Under the pieces are notes generated by a model. It worked only from the letters and a program-made list of their open reading frames with translations, had not been told where the DNA came from and did no database searches. A stretch of 64,000 bases of DNA from Nanoarchaeota archaeon SCGC AAA011-G17 (GTDB lineage Archaea; Nanobdellota; Nanobdellia; SCGC-AAA011-G17). The translations under genes were made by a program, and so were the position numbers. The stretch lies in contig AQRL01000036.1 in NCBI GenBank assembly GCA_000402515.1, positions 1 through 64,000 on the forward strand. Reading direction: 5' to 3'. This document shows, in pieces, positions 50,070 through 59,075 of this stretch (the stretch's first letter is position 1; the number at the start of each line of letters is the position of its first letter).

Positions 50070-50410
50070 TTTTTAATAATCCTCGTTTCTTTTAAAATTT
50101 CATCCATTACACTATCAATCAAATCAAAATTTATATTTTTATAGCCTTTGGATTCTCTTTTCTTAAGCTCCTTTTTCACTTTATTCCTAACCATTTCTTT
50201 TATTTCTTCAGCATCTTTCTCTGGAAATTCACTCTTGGGATTAATTTTTTCCCTATATCTTTTAGCAATCTCCAAACTGGTTAGAAACTCCCTATCATAA
50301 TGCTTCCTAATATCCTCCTCATCTATGGCTTTTTCAAGAATTCTATGGATAACTGAATTAGAAACATTACCAACAAAAATGTCAATCAGCTTATTCCTAT
50401 TTTGACTCAT
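50066..50410 (-). CDS. hypothetical helical protein
   Basis: A 114-residue highly charged helical protein (SQNRNKLIDIFVGNVSNSVI at the start). It overlaps neighbours on both sides (4 and 14 nt), so it is translated with the AbrB-nucleotidyltransferase protein and Trm56. It may be the partner of the former. Family unknown. Confidence 0.6.
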   Translation of the reverse strand: MSQNRNKLIDIFVGNVSNSVIHRILEKAIDEEDIRKHYDREFLTSLEIAKRYREKINPKSEFPEKDAEEIKEMVRNKVKKELKKRESKGYKNINFDLIDSVMDEILKETRIIKK

Positions 50411-51155
50411 TTTTAATTCCTTCCATTATTAATTTTTCTGTTTCATTATAAATTTTTTTATATTTTTTATTAAACTCATTTTTATCTATTAAATTTTCTT
50501 TGATCTCTTCAAGACCAAACAGCTTGTTTATCTCAGAGTCCACTTTTGCCCTACTTACTTCTTTTTTAGTTATAAAAGTTTTTATGGCAATTATATTCCT
50601 TATTATTTCATATTTTTCTTTTCCTTTTAAAGATTCAAAATTATCAATTTTACTCTTTAGCAAATGCAAATCCAACAGCTTATAACTTATCTTTCTCTTA
50701 ATATTGTAAATAACCCTTTTTTTAGAGACGCATCTGCTCAGCATTAAATTATACAGGGGGTCTGTTTCCAAACCCTTAATCAAAGCATTATTTGTTATGC
50801 TGATTATATGCACTCTTATCCCCAAATAATTCTCCAAAATCTCTTCTTTTATCTTTCCTCCAATTATCAGGATATCTATATCATTAAACTGGAATCCCCT
50901 TTCCAAAAAAGAGCCTGTTATTATAATATTTTCATTATCTGTATTTTTGTCTATTGTTTGCATTATATTTTTTATTATTTCAACCTTTATTGGCTCTATA
51001 GTAACATTATAGAAATACGGCTTGATTTCCTGCTTTTCTGTTGTTAAAGGTTTTACAACTACATAAGAACCTACTGGTATGGACTCCCTATTCTTTGGGA
51101 TGTATATCTGGTCCATTTTACTCCCCTTGCTAACCTTTCCTATTAATTCTACCAT
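50397..51155 (-). CDS. AbrB-nucleotidyltransferase fusion protein
   Basis: A 252-residue protein. An N-terminal AbrB-like beta hairpin (about 1-38: ELIGKVSKGSKMDQIYIPKN, VGSYVVVKP) is joined to a nucleotidyltransferase-fold domain with ITGSFLERGFQFNDIDILII near 79-98, where GS and DID are the signature. A long helical C-terminus (about 150-252) resembles a HEPN-like bundle but lacks a clear catalytic motif. DNA binding plus nucleotide transfer in one chain suggests a self-regulating toxin or modifier. First gene of the Trm56 operon. Confidence 0.75.
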   Translation of the reverse strand: MVELIGKVSKGSKMDQIYIPKNRESIPVGSYVVVKPLTTEKQEIKPYFYNVTIEPIKVEIIKNIMQTIDKNTDNENIIITGSFLERGFQFNDIDILIIGGKIKEEILENYLGIRVHIISITNNALIKGLETDPLYNLMLSRCVSKKRVIYNIKRKISYKLLDLHLLKSKIDNFESLKGKEKYEIIRNIIAIKTFITKKEVSRAKVDSEINKLFGLEEIKENLIDKNEFNKKYKKIYNETEKLIMEGIKNESK

Positions 51156-51203
51156 GTTACGTAATAGTACGTTAAAATATATAAATGTTTCTATTCTCTA
51201 AAA

Positions 51204-52655
51204 TTAGTAGGGCTTGGCAAGATAAACAACTTCTTTTGCCTCTTTATTACAGACAATGCATTTTCCAGAGGCTTTTTCCTTTACATCACTTCTTATCCCG
51301 CGGACTGTCAATTCTGTTTCTTTCTCTATTTTTTCGGCGCATTTCTCACCATCTTTGTCTATTGAGCAGAAATTAACTCTAACAAATTTACCATTTATTT
51401 TTTTCAGCTCTGAAAAGTTTTTAACATTGATTATGCTGTTCTTGAATTCATCATCTGCTTTTTTGATGAGATTCTTTGTTAGTTCCTCTCCGACTTTTTC
51501 AATCTTCTTAACTAAATCCTTGAGCTTTACTTTTTCTTTTTTTCTTGTATCTCTTCTGAATAGTGTAACTTCTGAACTTTTGGCTTCTTTTGGACCTAGT
51601 TCTAACCTTATTGGAATGCCTTTCATTTCCCAGTGATAGAATTTTTCACCCATATTTTCTTCCCTTAAATCAAGATAAACTCTAAACTTCTCAGCTAGTT
51701 TTTTCTGAAGATCTTTTGCTTTCTTCAGCACTTCTTTTTCCTTACCTTTAATCAGCACAGGAACAATTACAATCTGGAAGGGAGCAATTTTGAAGGGAAA
51801 GATTAAGCCATTATCATCTCCATGTATTGAAATCAAGGAAGCAAATATTCTTGAGATAGCTGGACCATAACAGGTAATAAAGCAGTATTTATCCTCTCCA
51901 TTTTTATCTTTGAATTTTACATCAAAGGGCTTTGAAAAATTTTGTCCAAGAAGATGAGTAGAGGGCTGCTGGATAACTTTTCCATCCGGCATTAGGGTAT
52001 CTGCTGCATAGGTATTTACTGCTCCTGCAAATTTGTCCCACTGCGGCCTTTTGAAGAATATAAAAGGAATTCCAAATTCATCATGAAGCATTTCCTTTGT
52101 TGTCTCCATATCTTCTTTTACCTGTGCTTCTGCTTCTTCTAATGAAGAGAAGGCATCATGGGCTTCTATCCAGTAGAATTCTCTAGAGCGGATAAATGGA
52201 CGTGTAGCTTTTGTCTCATATCTCCATACCTGGGCTCTTTGATAGGTTTTAAATGGTAAATCCTTATAGCTCCTGATCCATAATGAGAACATCTGATAAA
52301 AGGCTGTTTCTGATGTTGGGCGTAAAGCTAAAGGTTCTTCTAATTTCTGGTTATCCCCATAGCTTGTTACCCAAAATACATCTGGTGAGAAGCCTTTCAC
52401 ATGTTCTTTTTCTTTTAAAAAATTTGATTCTGGAATTACAGCGGGATACCAGTAGGGCAAATGTCCCTTTTCTTGTAATTTTTTTTCATACAAGGAATAC
52501 ATATTTTCCATTGTTAAGACTGAGAAGGGCTGAAAGACCAAGAATCCTTTTATATTGTACCTTAAATCTGCCAATTCTGCTCTCTTGACAATTTCAGTAT
52601 ACCACTCTGAGAAATTTTTATTCTTGTCAATATTGAAGGTAACTTTTTCTTGCAT
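51204..52655 (-). CDS. proS: proline-tRNA ligase, archaeal type
   Basis: A 483-residue class II synthetase charging tRNA-Pro. Motif 2 is around WRYETKATRPFIRSREFYW and the proline-site loop is LRPTSETAFYQMFSLWI near 107. The anticodon-binding domain begins about 290 (IVIVPVLIKGKEKEV). The C-terminal archaeal/eukaryotic zinc-like extension ends GKCIVCNKEAKEVVYLAKPY, with two cysteines left near residue 470. No bacterial editing insert, as expected. The promoter is one copy of a 52-bp repeat shared with the CsaA gene. Confidence 0.95.
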   Translation of the reverse strand: MQEKVTFNIDKNKNFSEWYTEIVKRAELADLRYNIKGFLVFQPFSVLTMENMYSLYEKKLQEKGHLPYWYPAVIPESNFLKEKEHVKGFSPDVFWVTSYGDNQKLEEPLALRPTSETAFYQMFSLWIRSYKDLPFKTYQRAQVWRYETKATRPFIRSREFYWIEAHDAFSSLEEAEAQVKEDMETTKEMLHDEFGIPFIFFKRPQWDKFAGAVNTYAADTLMPDGKVIQQPSTHLLGQNFSKPFDVKFKDKNGEDKYCFITCYGPAISRIFASLISIHGDDNGLIFPFKIAPFQIVIVPVLIKGKEKEVLKKAKDLQKKLAEKFRVYLDLREENMGEKFYHWEMKGIPIRLELGPKEAKSSEVTLFRRDTRKKEKVKLKDLVKKIEKVGEELTKNLIKKADDEFKNSIINVKNFSELKKINGKFVRVNFCSIDKDGEKCAEKIEKETELTVRGIRSDVKEKASGKCIVCNKEAKEVVYLAKPY

Positions 52656-52675
52656 TAGCTTGAATATAAGATAGG

Positions 52676-52727
52676 GATATTTAATTCTTTCGGAGAGTAT
52701 ATTTTAAAGGAAATAAATGCTTATAAA
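52676..52727. repeat. 52-bp repeat, copy 1: bidirectional promoter of proS
   Basis: Exact repeat of 53533-53584. It contains GTATATTTTAAAG (TATA for the minus gene) and CTTATAAA (TATA for the plus gene). In both copies a minus-strand gene starts about 20 nt to the left and a plus-strand leaderless gene starts 23-24 nt to the right. Confidence 0.9.
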
Positions 52728-52750
52728 TGAGTTTAAATAAATGGGGTGTT

Positions 52751-53167
52751 ATGACAAATAAAAGAGAAATGAAAAAAATAGAAGATAGAATTTTCAGGCT
52801 ATTAAGTAAAAAAGGTCTTGAAGGTGTTATGGATGAGATGGAATCTGAAATAAAGAAAAAAAATGAAGAACTTATTCTTGATGAGTATACAGTCCTTCTT
52901 GCTCTTATAGAGGGTAAATTGATGGGTGATTGTTCTCCTGAATTCCAAATAAATAAGGAGTTAAGCAACCTTAGATATAAAAGAGGAGTTGGATTGTGTT
53001 ACGGAGAAGGAGAAAATAAAATAACTATATTGGATGCTGCCAAACTTTATACAAGAAGGAAGGGTGATTCAGATATTAAGTATGGGATGAGAAGATTAGC
53101 ACGGGACTTTGATGATGCAGTTAGTAACAGTATTCTGAGCACAATAGATCCTAATGCTGATAAATAA
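52751..53167 (+). CDS. hypothetical protein A sharing the duplicated promoter
   Basis: About 138 residues from the ATG at 52751; the earlier ATG at 52727 lies in the TATA region. A helical protein (KKIEDRIFRLLSKKGLEGVM), then LYTRRKGDSDIKYGMRRLAR near the end. Not recognised. It shares promoter and position with the 53607 gene, so both may be co-regulated or remotely related; their last parts (MRRLARDFDDAVSNSI versus MRDAAEDFKNKISKSI) look alike. Confidence 0.6.
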   Translation: MTNKREMKKIEDRIFRLLSKKGLEGVMDEMESEIKKKNEELILDEYTVLLALIEGKLMGDCSPEFQINKELSNLRYKRGVGLCYGEGENKITILDAAKLYTRRKGDSDIKYGMRRLARDFDDAVSNSILSTIDPNADK

Positions 53168-53180
53168 TCACAAATATTGT

Positions 53181-53513
53181 TCAATACAACTTTCCGCCAA
53201 TTGGAACTTCTCTTTCTGGCTTAATCAAAACACATTCCCCATTTTTATCAGGAACTCCAAGAGTTAAAACTTCAGATGCTGCAGGCCCAATCTGTCTTGG
53301 CGGGAAATTTACAACACAAAGAACTAATTTTCCCTTCAGACTTTCTTTGGAATAATTCTTAACAAGCTGAGCGCAGGATTTCTTTATTCCAATTTCTTTT
53401 CCCAAATCAATTTTTAATTTGTATGACGGCTTTCTTGCTTCTGGAAAATCCTCTGCTTCTATAATCTTTCCAACACGAATATCCAATTTCTGAAAATCTT
53501 CAAATGCTGCCAT
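53181..53513 (-). CDS. csaA: CsaA-type tRNA-binding domain protein
   Basis: A 110-residue single OB-fold protein of the tRNA-binding (EMAP/MetRS-beta-like) family. The pattern [20 protein letters not shown], then [20 protein letters not shown] and [20 protein letters not shown], is diagnostic of CsaA. It acts as a small tRNA-binding or chaperone-like dimer in the cytoplasm. Transcribed from the second copy of the 52-bp promoter repeat. Confidence 0.92.
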   Translation of the reverse strand: MAAFEDFQKLDIRVGKIIEAEDFPEARKPSYKLKIDLGKEIGIKKSCAQLVKNYSKESLKGKLVLCVVNFPPRQIGPAASEVLTLGVPDKNGECVLIKPEREVPIGGKLY

Positions 53514-53532
53514 AAATAAACTGTAAAATAAA

Positions 53533-53584
53533 GATATTTAATTCTTTCGGAGAGTATATTTTAAAGGAAATAAATGCTTATAAA
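53533..53584. repeat. 52-bp repeat, copy 2: bidirectional promoter of csaA
   Basis: Identical to 52676-52727, 857 bp apart. The plus-strand TATA CTTATAAA is about 27 nt before the leaderless ATG at 53607. Confidence 0.9.
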
Positions 53585-53606
53585 CAACTCCCTTTAACTT
53601 AACTGT

Positions 53607-53996
53607 ATGGTTCAAGGTTTTCAAGAAGAACTGAGTGGTATTGATAGAAACATTGAGAAAGATTATAAACAACTAATTGTTGCTGCATACAAACCTATTT
53701 TTGAAAGACTTGCAAGAACAGCAATATCTCATATGGAACAAGAGAATATTCCTGAAATCAAATTGGATGATTATACTGATTTAGTTTTTAGACAGAATGG
53801 AAATTTTTTTCAGAAAGGAAATGAAGAATTGGGTTTCTCAATATTGATAGCAGAAATTTACCAAAAAAGAGTTGATAGAATTGCTGCATTAGCAGATAAT
53901 AGAGGTCATTCTGGGATAACTCTTAAACAAGCAATGAGAGATGCGGCAGAGGATTTTAAAAATAAGATTTCGAAATCAATTGAGAATCATCTTTAA
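53607..53996 (+). CDS. hypothetical protein B sharing the duplicated promoter
   Basis: A 129-residue helical protein (EELSGIDRNIEKDYKQLIVA), soluble, with no recognised family. The C-terminal MRDAAEDFKNKISKSIENHL resembles the end of the 52751 protein. The leaderless start is supported by the TATA position in the repeat. Ends 4 nt into the convergent 53993 gene. Confidence 0.6.
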   Translation: MVQGFQEELSGIDRNIEKDYKQLIVAAYKPIFERLARTAISHMEQENIPEIKLDDYTDLVFRQNGNFFQKGNEELGFSILIAEIYQKRVDRIAALADNRGHSGITLKQAMRDAAEDFKNKISKSIENHL

Positions 53997-54262
53997 AGGT
54001 ATTGTTCAACCACATCATCTGGCCAGCCCTGTTTTTTCAATTCATGTTTTATCTGTTTTTTAGTCAAGCCCTGTTTCTTTGCCTTGTGAATATACATTAC
54101 TACATTTGGGTGCTTGTGACTTTTGTTTCTTCTTGATTTTATTATCATTGATTTATGCCACATCCAGTAAAAGGCAATTATCAGACCAATAAAGAATAGT
54201 ATTACCAAGATTAAAATAGTGATTTTCAGGGTAGTTTCATCCATATATATTATATAGTTCAA
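53993..54262 (-). CDS. small membrane protein with C-terminal helical module
   Basis: An 89-residue protein. One transmembrane helix lies near 9-32 (LKITILILVILFFIGLIIAF), then a basic linker, and a C-terminal module LTKKQIKHELKKQGWPDDVV that resembles the tail of the 891-residue surface protein. The Gly-Trp helical hairpin is a recurrent cytosolic ending in related archaea. Function unknown. Confidence 0.65.
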   Translation of the reverse strand: MNYIIYMDETTLKITILILVILFFIGLIIAFYWMWHKSMIIKSRRNKSHKHPNVVMYIHKAKKQGLTKKQIKHELKKQGWPDDVVEQYL

Positions 54263-54319
54263 ATTATATATAAAGATTGCTATAGAAAAATTTAAAAGAA
54301 TATAAAAGAGGAATATAGT

Positions 54320-54640
54320 ATGGGAATTGTAATCGGGCTTATAGAAAAGATAAAAATCAATGACAGGGAGATAGAGGCAAAAATAGACACCGGGGCAAGC
54401 ACAAGCTCAATAGACAGCACATTGGCAGAGGAATTAAAGCTAGGGCCCACAATAAAAACAAAGAATATTAAAAGTGTTCATGGAAATAGCATGAGGCCTG
54501 TAATAAAAACAAGGATTATTCTTCAGGGAAAGGCTTTAAATGCAAGGTTTAACCTGATTGACAGGAAAGATATGAAATACAGGATTTTAATCGGGAAGAA
54601 TATATTAAAGAGGGGGTTTATTATTGACCCTAAAAGATGA
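54320..54640 (+). CDS. RimB-like retropepsin-type protease
   Basis: A 106-residue protein of the PF05618-type aspartic-protease-like family (annotated ATP-dependent zinc protease). The active-site motif is KIDTGASTSSID at about 19-30. These proteins occur next to RimK ligases and trim glutamate tails added by them. It overlaps the RimK gene start by 4 nt, and the pair form an add/remove module. Cytoplasmic. Confidence 0.88.
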   Translation: MGIVIGLIEKIKINDREIEAKIDTGASTSSIDSTLAEELKLGPTIKTKNIKSVHGNSMRPVIKTRIILQGKALNARFNLIDRKDMKYRILIGKNILKRGFIIDPKR

Positions 54641-55713
54641 AATTATGCGTCATAAGCCTGGGGGGTTATAGCAGCAGATTAATAGCCCAAGAGGCAAGAG
54701 AGCTATTCAGCAGTGTAGAAGAGGTTAAGATAAATGAGATTGAGGTAAGGGCAGGCAAGGATGGGTTTAAGGTTTTACATGATGGAACGGAACTGCCAAA
54801 TTTTGACTGCGTTTATTTAAGGGGAAGCTACAAATATGCAATATTACAGAGAGCAATAACAGAGGCATTGCTGGGAAAATGCTATATGCCTTTCAAACCA
54901 GATTCTTTTTTTCTTGGGAGAGATAAATTACTTACAATATTAGAGCTGCAGAAATATAATATTAACATTCCAAAGACCTATCTTGCAAGCACAATCAAGG
55001 TTGCAAAAAAAATATTAGAGGAAGTAGAGTTCCCGATTATTATCAAAATACCAAGCGGAACACACGGCAAAGGGGTAATGAGCGCTGATTCTATTGAAAG
55101 TGCGAAAACAATACTGGACGTGCTGGAGGTCTTCAAACAGCCGTATATTATCCAGGAGTTTATTGACACTGGGGCTGAAGACATAAGAGTAATTGTTGCC
55201 GGTGACAGCATTGTCGGCTGTATGAAAAGAAAGGGGATGAAGGGAGATATAAGGGCAAATATCCATCAGGGCGGAACAGGCATGATTCATAATTTAAAGC
55301 CTGAAGAAAGGGAATTAGCAATAAGAACCGCAAGGGCTATCAAGGCTGAGATTGTCGGGATAGATATATTAGAGAGTTTCAGGGGCCCGATGGTTATCGA
55401 GGCTAATTTAAGCCCGGGGTTAAGAGGAATAATGGAAGTAACTAAAAAAAATATGGCAAGGGATATTGCATCTTATTTATTTGAAAGGTCAAAGGAATTT
55501 AAAGAAACTAAGCTGGCTGATGGCGCAAAGAATGTTCTGAAGGATTTAACCAAAAAACATGAGAAGGGCATTTTAATGAATTTAGATATAAGATTAGACA
55601 CAATAAGAATCCCTCCTGAAATTACAAAGATTACCGGCTTTACAAAAGAAAGGGATGTTTTACTGACTGCTGATAAAGGCAAACTGACAATTAAGAATTC
55701 AGAAGATTTTTAA
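54637..55713 (+). CDS. RimK-type ATP-grasp glutamate ligase
   Basis: A 358-residue ATP-grasp ligase with the RimK core (ISLGGYSSRLIAQEARELF at the start, PIIIKIPSGTHGKGVMSADS near 131, YIIQEFIDTGAEDIRVIVAG near 170, VIEANLSPGLRGIMEVTK near 250) and an extra C-terminal domain of about 70 residues that repeats a small beta fold. Expected to add glutamates to a protein or cofactor carboxyl group. Co-translated with the RimB-like protease. A second RimK is at 14902. Confidence 0.9.
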   Translation: MKLCVISLGGYSSRLIAQEARELFSSVEEVKINEIEVRAGKDGFKVLHDGTELPNFDCVYLRGSYKYAILQRAITEALLGKCYMPFKPDSFFLGRDKLLTILELQKYNINIPKTYLASTIKVAKKILEEVEFPIIIKIPSGTHGKGVMSADSIESAKTILDVLEVFKQPYIIQEFIDTGAEDIRVIVAGDSIVGCMKRKGMKGDIRANIHQGGTGMIHNLKPEERELAIRTARAIKAEIVGIDILESFRGPMVIEANLSPGLRGIMEVTKKNMARDIASYLFERSKEFKETKLADGAKNVLKDLTKKHEKGILMNLDIRLDTIRIPPEITKITGFTKERDVLLTADKGKLTIKNSEDF

Positions 55714-55735
55714 ACCTAAACCATAAGAAAAGATA

Positions 55736-58429
55736 ATGGAAGAAAATTCTGTTTTAGAAAAAAGAAAAGAGAAGATATTTTCTTACTTCAAAAAAAATAC
55801 TAAATGGTACTGGATAGTTCTTATTATAATTGCATGGCTTGGCTATTTTATAAGAACAAGAAATCTTCCATTATTGCATGATGTAACAACTGGAAGATAT
55901 ATTCCGGGACCAGAGGCTGACACTTATGTTTTTCTTAGATATGTTGAGTATATTGTCCAAAATGGCCACTTAATGGCTGCAGACTGCATGAGATATTTCC
56001 CGTGGTGCTATGGTGGTGCTTATGGTGGGAACATGAATGAGTATAGTTTCTTAAGTTATTTCATTGCTTACCTGTATAAATTCTGGCATTTCTTCAATTC
56101 CTCAATAACTGTCCAGTATGCCCATGTTATGTATCCTGTTATTTCTTTTGTTATTGCATTAGTATTCTTCTTTTTGCTTGTAAAAAAATTATTTGATTAT
56201 AAGATTGCATTATTAGCAAGCGCTTTTTTAACATTGGTTCCTGCTTATTTACACAGAACAATAGCCGGCTTCTCTGACAAGGAGAGCCTTGGATTTATAT
56301 TTATGTTTGCTGCATTTTATTTCTTTGTCTGCGCGTGGCAGAATGAAAAAATAAAGAAGGCAATTATATTCGGTGCATTGTCTGGGCTGAGCAGCGGACT
56401 GATGGGATTAGTATGGGGCGGCTTTAGCTTTGTCATTACAACAATCGGCATTTTTGTTTTGCTTGAGGTTTTATTAAACAGGATAGATGAAAAAAATTCA
56501 TATGCTTATATTTCATGGTTTTTGCTTCTAAGTTTTATATTAATTGCCTTTAGGGGCTGGACCTTGGGGAACCTTATTGGAAGTATGTACACTGCTATTG
56601 ATTGCATAGCATTTGTTATGATTATATTAAATTTAGCAATATTAAAAAAAGATTTATTAAAAATAAGGGAAAGAATAGACAAAAAAATTCCTGTCGGCAT
56701 CCTGAATTTTCTAGTTACTTTGGTTATTGGTGTTTTAGCAATGATGATAGTGTTCCATCCAGATTTTATCATAGACAGAATCAGGGATATTTATGTAACT
56801 TTAACAAATCCCTTTGGAACAGGGAGATGGGCTGTAACTGTTGCAGAGGCTCATCAGCCCTATTTAGTTGATTGGGTTGGACAAATGTCCTGGACTTATT
56901 TCTGGCTGTTTATGGCTGGCTCTGTTCTGATATTTTATAATATTATCAAAATAGTTGAAAAAAATGCATGGAAACCAACATTAGTATATTTATTATTCCT
57001 TTTGGGATTTACATTCAGCAGATACTCTCCTAGTAGCACAGTTCTTAATGGTGAAACAAATACTGCCCGGTTTATTTACTTTGGCTCATTAATAATGCTT
57101 GGTGTGTTTATTATTGCATCCTACTTATACCTATTTTACAAAAATAAAGAGAAATTCAACAAAATAAAAGAAATAAATGATGTTGCTTTTTTTATTTTAG
57201 TCTGGTTTGTAATTATGATTGTCGGGGCAAGAAGCGCCTCAAGATTAATTCTTGTTTTTGTTCCTGTAACAACTATACTTGCTGCTTATTTAGCTGTAAA
57301 TGCAATTGAATATTCAATGAAACTGAAAAAAGATGCATACAAGATAATTGCTTACCTATTAATCTTCTTTATTGTATTCTCTCCATTTGGCTCTGCTGTA
57401 AGCGCGATTCCCTTGGTTAATAAACTTCCAATAATAAACAAAGATGGAATGCTGGTTGAATTTGGAAGACAAACCTATTTGCAGGCAAAATACGTAGGTC
57501 CTGGATATAATCAGCAATGGCAATATGCTGGAAAATGGATAAGAGAAAATACTCCAAAGGATGCTGTTTTTGCCCACTGGTGGGATTATGGATATCTAGT
57601 TCAGTACGGAGGGGAGAGGGCAACTATGACAGATGGCGGTAATGCTATGGGCAGCTTAAATTATTTTATGGGAAGGACAGTTTTAACAGGGCAGAATGAA
57701 ACTGAGGCATTAGAATTTTTGAAAGCGCATAATGCCACTAATTTGTTAATGATTTCAGATGAGATTGGAAAGTATCCTGCATTTTCATCAATTGGCTCAG
57801 ATGTTAACTGGGACAGATATTCATGGCTGCAGGTCTTCCAGATTGATAAAAATAATATTCAGGAAACAAGAGACGAGACAATTTATTTATACAGAGGAGG
57901 GGCTCCATTAGACGAGGATTTCACATATAAAGGACAGCTATATCCAAGGGGAAGTTCTGGCATTGTAGGAATATTCCTGCCAGTAAAACAGGATGGAAAT
58001 GATTCACAGATAGGACAACCAACAGCTGTTCTTGTTTATAATGGTCAGCAGATCAGGATTCCATTAGAGTGCGTATTTATTAATGGCAGAGAGATAACCT
58101 TCCCCGAGAAAGGAATAGTAGGATGCTTAAGAATTATTCCTGTTATACAAGATAATAAAGTTAATCCGGTTGATGCTGGGATATATATCTCACCAAAGGT
58201 TAAGAGAACATTATTTACCAAGTTATACTTATTCGGACAGGATGGAAAATATTTTAAAACTGTTTATAATGATGAGCAAAATATGCCATTATCACTCTAT
58301 AATGGAAGGATTATCGGACCTTTAAAAATCTGGGATATTAGCTATCCAAAAGACCTTGTAATTCCTGATATGTATTATGTTGATAAACTTCCAGACCCAA
58401 GAGTTGAAAGCCTTGAAGGAAGATTCTAA
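55736..58429 (+). CDS. aglB: oligosaccharyltransferase AglB/STT3
   Basis: An 897-residue enzyme that moves an assembled glycan from a dolichol carrier to asparagine of surface proteins on the outer membrane face. About 13 membrane helices occupy residues 20-570; the first external loop has the acidic GPEADTYVFLRY. The catalytic WWDYGY motif is at about 616-621, and the soluble C-terminal domain follows. It heads a run of sugar and methyltransferase genes in the same region, and many cysteine-rich surface proteins in this window are candidate acceptors. Confidence 0.95.
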   Translation: MEENSVLEKRKEKIFSYFKKNTKWYWIVLIIIAWLGYFIRTRNLPLLHDVTTGRYIPGPEADTYVFLRYVEYIVQNGHLMAADCMRYFPWCYGGAYGGNMNEYSFLSYFIAYLYKFWHFFNSSITVQYAHVMYPVISFVIALVFFFLLVKKLFDYKIALLASAFLTLVPAYLHRTIAGFSDKESLGFIFMFAAFYFFVCAWQNEKIKKAIIFGALSGLSSGLMGLVWGGFSFVITTIGIFVLLEVLLNRIDEKNSYAYISWFLLLSFILIAFRGWTLGNLIGSMYTAIDCIAFVMIILNLAILKKDLLKIRERIDKKIPVGILNFLVTLVIGVLAMMIVFHPDFIIDRIRDIYVTLTNPFGTGRWAVTVAEAHQPYLVDWVGQMSWTYFWLFMAGSVLIFYNIIKIVEKNAWKPTLVYLLFLLGFTFSRYSPSSTVLNGETNTARFIYFGSLIMLGVFIIASYLYLFYKNKEKFNKIKEINDVAFFILVWFVIMIVGARSASRLILVFVPVTTILAAYLAVNAIEYSMKLKKDAYKIIAYLLIFFIVFSPFGSAVSAIPLVNKLPIINKDGMLVEFGRQTYLQAKYVGPGYNQQWQYAGKWIRENTPKDAVFAHWWDYGYLVQYGGERATMTDGGNAMGSLNYFMGRTVLTGQNETEALEFLKAHNATNLLMISDEIGKYPAFSSIGSDVNWDRYSWLQVFQIDKNNIQETRDETIYLYRGGAPLDEDFTYKGQLYPRGSSGIVGIFLPVKQDGNDSQIGQPTAVLVYNGQQIRIPLECVFINGREITFPEKGIVGCLRIIPVIQDNKVNPVDAGIYISPKVKRTLFTKLYLFGQDGKYFKTVYNDEQNMPLSLYNGRIIGPLKIWDISYPKDLVIPDMYYVDKLPDPRVESLEGRF

Positions 58430-58436
58430 TAAAAAA

Positions 58437-59075
58437 ATGGCTTATGAAAAAGATTATCATGAATTTGTACATAAAAATCTATTAAACAATAATAGATATT
58501 ATTTATTTAGAGCAAAATATGCTGAAAAAACTTATCTAAAACATTTTAATAAAACAGATAAAATATTAGAATTTGGGTGTGGTGTTGGACAGAATATCTT
58601 TTTAAGAAAAGAAAATAGCATAGGAATTGATATAAGTGATTTCTGTATTGAAGAGTGCAAAAAAAGAGGAATAAAGACCAACAAAAAGATAGAAAGTATA
58701 AAGGGTTCAAGTATTGATGGAGTTATTAGTATCCACTGCCTAGAACATGTTGAAAACCCAGATTATTATATTAAAGAGTTTTGTAGAATATTAAAAAAAG
58801 ATGGAAAATTAATAGTTGTTTTACCGAATATTCCAAGAAACAGACCTGAAAAGATATTTATTCCAAATGTCGCCCAGCATTTTTTCAGCTGGAGATTCCA
58901 CGAATTCAATGAATTGCTAACCCATAATCATTTTAATATCAAATTGAACAAATTTAATTATGCCTATGGTTTCTCTTTATTTTATAGATTATCTTTCAAA
59001 TTGTCTCTCTTTTTGATTAAATTACTTGGATATTTAAAAAACAGAAAGGAGATGATTATTGTTGCTCAAAAATAA
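58437..59075 (+). CDS. SAM-dependent methyltransferase
   Basis: About 212 residues from the ATG at 58437, 7 nt after the aglB stop; the longer frame overlaps aglB and is not needed. Motif I is ILEFGCGVGQNIFL near 42 and the acidic SIGIDISDFCIEE follows. The IHCLEHVENPDYYIKEFCRI segment is typical of glycan and lipid methyltransferases (family 11). Probably methylates a glycan or polyprenol-linked sugar. The next gene begins 17 nt before its stop. Confidence 0.85.
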   Translation: MAYEKDYHEFVHKNLLNNNRYYLFRAKYAEKTYLKHFNKTDKILEFGCGVGQNIFLRKENSIGIDISDFCIEECKKRGIKTNKKIESIKGSSIDGVISIHCLEHVENPDYYIKEFCRILKKDGKLIVVLPNIPRNRPEKIFIPNVAQHFFSWRFHEFNELLTHNHFNIKLNKFNYAYGFSLFYRLSFKLSLFLIKLLGYLKNRKEMIIVAQK

